Part shown: positions 15,575 to 19,014 of the stretch, piece after piece | Numbering within the stretch: the first letter of the stretch is position 1 | How the letters are laid out: each line of letters begins with the position of its first letter | NCBI GenBank assembly: GCA_045600045.1 | Contig: JAZRXD010000006.1 | Location: forward strand, 1 to 19,014 | DNA length: 19,014 nt | Direction: 5' to 3' | From: UBA1715 sp045600045 | Lineage (GTDB): Bacteria; Bacteroidota; Bacteroidia; Bacteroidales; UBA1715 | Notes under the pieces: model-generated | The model's input: only the letters and a program-made list of their open reading frames with translations | Told to the model about the DNA's origin: nothing | Databases searched by the model: none | Made by a program: the position numbers and the translations under genes

Positions 15575-16666
15575 TTATACCAAATCGTAGTGCTGGTTTC
15601 TCAGTCGTGGAGTAAAACCAGCTTCGAGTATTGCGTTTGGCAATTCATCTTTATGGACGGAATATGTAGCTCCCGCTTTTGAAACCACGTTTTCCTCTAT
15701 CATAATGGAACCTAAATCGTCGGCACCGCCGTGCAGGCAAATTTGTGCGGTAGGCAAGCCCACTGTCAGCCACGAAGCTTGTATGTGTGGAATGTTCGGC
15801 AACATAATTCTGCTGATTGCAATCATGCGGATATATTCTTCCTGTCGAATCTTAAATTCTTTCTCGCTGGTCTTTTCCAAAACCGTTCCTTTGCTGCAGA
15901 ATGGCCACGGAATGAATGCCGTAAATCCGTCGGAATCGTTGGGCTTTTCGTATTGAACTTGGCGGATGCGAACTAAATGTTCCATTCGTTCTTCTATAGT
16001 TTCGATGTGTCCGTACATCATTGTGGCAGAAGTTGTTAGCTTCATTTTGTGCGCTTCTTTCATCACATCTAACCACGTTTGCGTGTTACATTTTCCTGGA
16101 GAAAGGTAACTGCGGACTCTGTCGCTTAAAATTTCTGCGCCGGCTCCTGGTAAACTGTCCAATCCCGATTCGTGTAACGATTCCAAAACTTCGCGTGGCG
16201 TCATTCCTTCGCGTTTTGCAATGTATGCAATTTCTGGTGGACCAAGTGCGTGGAGTTTTATGTTTGGGTGGCGGCGTTTGAGTTCCGAAAATAGATTTTT
16301 GTAAAAATCCAATCCTAATTTTGGATGCATTCCACCTTGAATCAGAAGTTGGTCGCCACCAAACCATTCAAGTTCTTCAATTTTTTTGTCGTATTCTTCG
16401 AACGTGGTGATGTAAATGCCGTCTTCGTTTAAGCGTTTGTGGAAATTACAGAATTTACAGCCGGAAATACAGGCGTTTGTAATGTTTACGTTTCTATCTA
16501 TAATCCACGAAACAATGCCGGTTGGACGGAATTTTTTTCGTATGGCATCGGCAACAAACTGCAAATCGGGAAGAGCGGCGTTCCTAAATAAGAATGCACC
16601 TTCTTCAACGCTCAAATCCTGCATTTCCAATGCTTTAACCAGAAGTTTATGTTCGTCAAACGACAT
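15575..16666 (-). CDS. mqnC: Cyclic dehypoxanthinyl futalosine synthase (radical SAM)
   Basis: MqnC cyclises dehypoxanthinyl futalosine in the futalosine route to menaquinone. The 363-residue protein has the radical-SAM cluster motif CX3CX2C as Cys66-Cys70-Cys73 (CISGCKFC). Further family signatures are GGDQLLIQGGMHPKLGLDFY, HALGPPEIAYIAKREG, LPGAGAEILSDRVR, TTSATMMYGHIET, FTAFIPWPF, PHIQASW and GGADDLGSIMIEENVVSKAG. These fit MqnC better than MqnE or the CofG/CofH relatives. It converges on nrnA with 30 bp between stops and no strong terminator there. Other mqn genes are not in the window. Confidence 0.92.
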   Translation of the reverse strand: MSFDEHKLLVKALEMQDLSVEEGAFLFRNAALPDLQFVADAIRKKFRPTGIVSWIIDRNVNITNACISGCKFCNFHKRLNEDGIYITTFEEYDKKIEELEWFGGDQLLIQGGMHPKLGLDFYKNLFSELKRRHPNIKLHALGPPEIAYIAKREGMTPREVLESLHESGLDSLPGAGAEILSDRVRSYLSPGKCNTQTWLDVMKEAHKMKLTTSATMMYGHIETIEERMEHLVRIRQVQYEKPNDSDGFTAFIPWPFCSKGTVLEKTSEKEFKIRQEEYIRMIAISRIMLPNIPHIQASWLTVGLPTAQICLHGGADDLGSIMIEENVVSKAGATYSVHKDELPNAILEAGFTPRLRNQHYDLV

Positions 16667-16680
16667 TCGATTGTTTTTTG

Positions 16681-16713
16681 CAAATGTAATAATATAACTT
16701 TATTTTTGAGCAA
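16681..16713 (-). promoter_or_regulatory. Possible mqnC promoter
   Basis: On the minus strand TACATTTG (16688-16681) fits TAnnTTTG. A TTG (16713-16711) lies 22 bases upstream of it, slightly longer than the usual 19-21. The -7 box is only 14 bases from the mqnC ATG. Confidence 0.45.
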
Positions 16714-16747
16714 TAAGAAGTTCGTTGGAATTTAGTATGTTTTTCTA

Positions 16748-16790
16748 CATAGTTAGGGAGTTTGAACTACATAACTATGCAGTTTGAACT
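16748..16790. repeat. Operator-like cluster of direct and inverted repeats
   Basis: The decamer AGTTTGAACT occurs at 16759-16768 and 16781-16790, 22 bp apart (about two helical turns). An 8-bp inverted repeat, CATAGTTA (16748-16755) and TAACTATG (16772-16779), interleaves with it. The gene-free stretch 16667-17020 otherwise holds only promoter-like elements and a 32-bp repeat. Confidence 0.55.
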
Positions 16791-16882
16791 GGTAGGCTTT
16801 ATCGTGCTTTTTTACACTTAAAAATGATTTGGAAAAATAAAGCTTTTTAATTCAATAAAAAAATCAAAAAAGAAATCATAAG

Positions 16883-16912
16883 TGTGATATTTAGAAATCA
16901 GCCCTATCTTTA
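16883..16912 (+). promoter_or_regulatory. Weak promoter candidate for the LRR/MORN-like gene
   Basis: TATCTTTA (16905-16912) matches the -7 box in seven of eight positions. TGTG (16883-16886) lies 18 bases upstream. The distance to the ATG at 17021 leaves a leader of about 100 bases. Confidence 0.3.
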
Positions 16913-16979
16913 CCAGAGAAAAACCTAAATAAGAAAAAGGGAAGTTTGCAAACGAAACATAGAGGAGTGGCTCAAACTT

Positions 16980-17011
16980 TTAACATATAGGAAATTATAG
17001 TACTTCAAAAC
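16980..17011 (+). repeat. 32-bp direct repeat, copy 1
   Basis: It is identical over 32 bases to 18566-18597 and starts TTAACATATAGGAAATTATA. It ends 9 bases before the ATG at 17021. In the frame matching the small ORF at 18386 it reads LTYRKL and stop. Confidence 0.85.
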
Positions 17012-17020
17012 TAAATAGGC

Positions 17021-18379
17021 ATGTTAAAACGTGGTTTATTAATAATAGGATTATTCCTCAGTCACTCTGTACAAGCACAGGTATCTGAAACGATACCTCT
17101 TATTATAGATTTTCCAAAAATGTGCGAAATGGGGAAAAAAGCGTATTTTAACCACGACTATTGGGCTAATATAAAAGTACCGATTCATTTTGTTGAAAAA
17201 ATAGAATTGCATAATTATGTTGGAGATTCAATTTTGATTACGCCAGATGATTTTCCGAATCTGAAGTCTCTAAAAATTAAAGCAACATCCGCAGCGGTTG
17301 ATATAAAAGGAATTACGGAATTTAAAAATCTTAAAGAGTTTGAATTGTATGAGCAAAAATATTCTGCCACAAATATAAACGAGATATACGAATGTAAGAA
17401 TTTAGAAAGTCTGAAATTATATAGAAAGCGTGTCCCAATAGAGATAAGTCCCCAAATACTAAAATTAAAAAAATTGAAGAAATGCGAAATATCGCCAATT
17501 TTAAATCCAGATATTTTATACAGTAAACATAAAAATTGGAAATCTATCATTATGGGAAATCCACCAGGTAGTTTATTTGATTCTCCTTTTGAATCAGACA
17601 TTGTTTTATGGTGCAAAATGCACGGACTAACAGACGAACAGGTAAAAGAAATGGACTCTTCTTTGCTGAAAAAATATGATTATTCGTTCTCGGTAGATTC
17701 TTCTTTTTCAATATATTATAAGGATTTTGACTTTATGCACAAAGAAGGGTATTTGGCATGCGAGGGTAAGTTGCGTGATGGAATTCGTGTAGGGACATGG
17801 ACATATAATTTGCAAGGTGATTTATCAATACTATCTTACGATGATTCGGGAAAACTATTAAATTGGAAATCAATGTACGCTGGAGATTCTCTTCATAAAG
17901 ACACAAGTCAATATGCAAAAATCTATTATACTTTAGCAGAGGTTGTGATGAATCCCCAAAATACTGATACTCGTTTTAATGAGATTTGTCGTTACGGACC
18001 ATGTGATGATTATATGGAATATAATATCGTTAGAATCAACGACACTGCAACTTCCACTTTCTATTATACTATTGGGGGCGACTTTCCTATAATAATGGAT
18101 ATGAAAAACAAGTACGTTTTTAAAGTAGGTTTTTGGAACCAAGATGCAAAACAAGACTCTATAATAACAAACTATGATATAAGGAATAGTTTAAACCCTC
18201 GTGCCAAGCAATATATGTTTTTAGAAACGATAGAGGGGAAATTGCGGTATAATTACAATGATTTTTTAGACAAGGAGATCTTGTCAGTTTATGGATTAAA
18301 GAATTTCGAGGAACTTTGTGAAATGATTTATAAAAAATATGAGAGGTTCCTTGAACTATATGATGAGTTTAAAATGTGA
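17021..18379 (+). CDS. Secreted protein with degenerate LRR-like and MORN-like segments
   Basis: The 452-residue protein starts with a signal peptide (MLKRGLLIIGLFLSHSVQAQ, likely cut after Ala19) and has no lipobox. Residues about 77-160 show spaced Leu/Ile patterns such as FPNLKSLKIK, FKNLKEFEL, CKNLESLKLY and LKKLKKCEI, as in irregular leucine-rich repeats. Around residues 241-268, GYLACEGKLRDGIRVGTWTY resembles the MORN/YwqK type of repeat. The rest, ending in many Tyr, Lys and Glu residues, is unrecognised. Use of ATA and AGA codons and low GC suggest an accessory gene. A 66-residue ORF follows after 6 bp. Function is unknown; surface interaction is an inference. Confidence 0.75.
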   Translation: MLKRGLLIIGLFLSHSVQAQVSETIPLIIDFPKMCEMGKKAYFNHDYWANIKVPIHFVEKIELHNYVGDSILITPDDFPNLKSLKIKATSAAVDIKGITEFKNLKEFELYEQKYSATNINEIYECKNLESLKLYRKRVPIEISPQILKLKKLKKCEISPILNPDILYSKHKNWKSIIMGNPPGSLFDSPFESDIVLWCKMHGLTDEQVKEMDSSLLKKYDYSFSVDSSFSIYYKDFDFMHKEGYLACEGKLRDGIRVGTWTYNLQGDLSILSYDDSGKLLNWKSMYAGDSLHKDTSQYAKIYYTLAEVVMNPQNTDTRFNEICRYGPCDDYMEYNIVRINDTATSTFYYTIGGDFPIIMDMKNKYVFKVGFWNQDAKQDSIITNYDIRNSLNPRAKQYMFLETIEGKLRYNYNDFLDKEILSVYGLKNFEELCEMIYKKYERFLELYDEFKM

Positions 18380-18385
18380 TATAAT

Positions 18386-18586
18386 ATGTGCGGAGTTTAT
18401 AGAGATGAAAATAGCGTAATACAAAATGGAGACATGATTGTACCATTGCAATTTCCTCCAATCTTATGGAATGATTTCTTACATGATACAGAAAAGTCGT
18501 TGGCATTAAGGGAGTTGATTTATATATTGGAGAGACAGGATGTTACTGATGATAAGTCTAGGTTCTTAACATATAGGAAATTATAG
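18386..18586 (+). CDS. Small hypothetical protein (66 aa)
   Basis: ATG at 18386 follows the upstream stop by 6 bases, consistent with an operon. The protein is acidic to neutral, with no signal peptide; it contains VPLQFPPILWNDFLHD and a charged helix-like stretch (EKSLALRELIYILERQD). I recognise no family. Its last six codons (LTYRKL) and stop lie inside copy 2 of the 32-bp repeat, so the C-terminus may be set by a duplication or rearrangement. It may be a real small gene, an immunity-like partner of the secreted protein, or a remnant. Confidence 0.5.
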   Translation: MCGVYRDENSVIQNGDMIVPLQFPPILWNDFLHDTEKSLALRELIYILERQDVTDDKSRFLTYRKL

Positions 18587-18597
18587 TACTTCAAAAC
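18566..18597 (+). repeat. 32-bp direct repeat, copy 2
   Basis: It is identical to 16980-17011 and overlaps the end of the 66-residue ORF. The similarity continues imperfectly for about ten bases (GAAATGGCA versus TAAATAGGCA). It is 57 bases upstream of the next gene's ATG. Confidence 0.85.
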
Positions 18598-18654
18598 GAA
18601 ATGGCAAATTGATACAATGCATAAAAGTAATTATTTGACAAAAAACGAAGATTT

Positions 18655-19014
18655 ATGAAGACGAAAATCTTAATATTAGCAACTTTAATTTGCGTAAGTG
18701 TGTATGGGCAACATATTCCCTGTGAAATAGAACGCTATTTTGCACAAAAAAATTTCAATAATCTTAACTGTGGTTCGTATGGGTTAGATATTGATGTCCA
18801 AATGTTGCGAAAGGCATTTGTTGATATGAAATTTTATTCACAACAAGTTATAAATACTACAATTACGCCCAATACATGGACGAAATGCTATACAGATGGC
18901 AACCTACGGAAAGTCAAAATAAAGATTAAAACGGTATTTGACACTCTTGTTTTTTATTCAAGTATAGAGAATGATACGGCTATGAATGACTTTGATTGGT
19001 ATAAATATAAAACT
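18655..19014 (+). CDS. Secreted protein, 3' truncated by window edge
   Basis: ATG at 18655 opens a frame of 120 codons that runs off the window. The first 18 residues (MKTKILILATLICVSVYG) form a signal peptide, likely cut before Gln19, with no lipobox. The mature part starts HIPCEIERYFAQKNFNNLNC and has three Cys residues in the visible part. No family is recognised. It is the second secreted-protein gene preceded by the 32-bp repeat, and codon use is like the accessory genes before it. Confidence 0.7.
   Translation, partial: MKTKILILATLICVSVYGQHIPCEIERYFAQKNFNNLNCGSYGLDIDVQMLRKAFVDMKFYSQQVINTTITPNTWTKCYTDGNLRKVKIKIKTVFDTLVFYSSIENDTAMNDFDWYKYKT

Overview
The window looks like a chromosomal segment of an AT-rich member of the Bacteroidota, probably order Bacteroidales. 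The evidence is promoters of the TTG-N19-TAnnTTTG type, A-rich rather than Shine-Dalgarno-like sequence before start codons, Bacteroidota-style lipoproteins, YidC with a large periplasmic domain, and a rpsF-rpsR-rplI operon without priB. No insertion sequence, integrase, CRISPR array or rRNA was seen. The species cannot be named from the sequence alone.

Left end (1-3650). The window opens inside a long surface or fibre-like protein. It is built from three long repeats of the kind seen in phage tail fibres and ends in a Bacteroidales C-terminal domain. After a terminator come two convergent genes whose stop codons are 3 bp apart. They are diverged paralogues with a ParB/sulfiredoxin-like motif (NGSHRIA and NGTHRIA).

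Pyrimidine/arginine block (3734-7248). carB, the large subunit of carbamoyl-phosphate synthetase, is preceded by a compact leader. In order it holds a promoter, a 29-codon leader ORF, a long hairpin, a U-rich tract and a 13-bp intrinsic terminator. The leader ORF stop codon lies inside the terminator's left arm. This has the architecture of the E. coli pyrBI (pyrL) UTP-sensitive attenuator and is the most interesting element in the window.

Middle (7249-11642). A lipoprotein metallo-beta-lactamase-fold hydrolase sits between two hairpins that share the same stem core. A Na/Pi-cotransporter family protein with a PhoU-like tail is convergent to it. Then come tRNA-Gln(CUG), the rpsF-rpsR-rplI operon (all minus strand) and tRNA-Ser(GCU) on the plus strand with its own promoter and terminator.

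Right-centre (11643-16720). yidC, an FKBP-type lipoprotein and an nrnA-like DHH phosphoesterase are tightly spaced on the plus strand. mqnC of the futalosine menaquinone route is convergent to them.

Right end (16721-19014). This looks like an AT-rich accessory region. It holds an operator-like repeat cluster, a secreted protein with degenerate LRR-like and MORN-like segments, a small unknown ORF, and the start of a second secreted protein. A perfect 32-bp direct repeat precedes both secreted-protein genes, which suggests cassette duplication or rearrangement.
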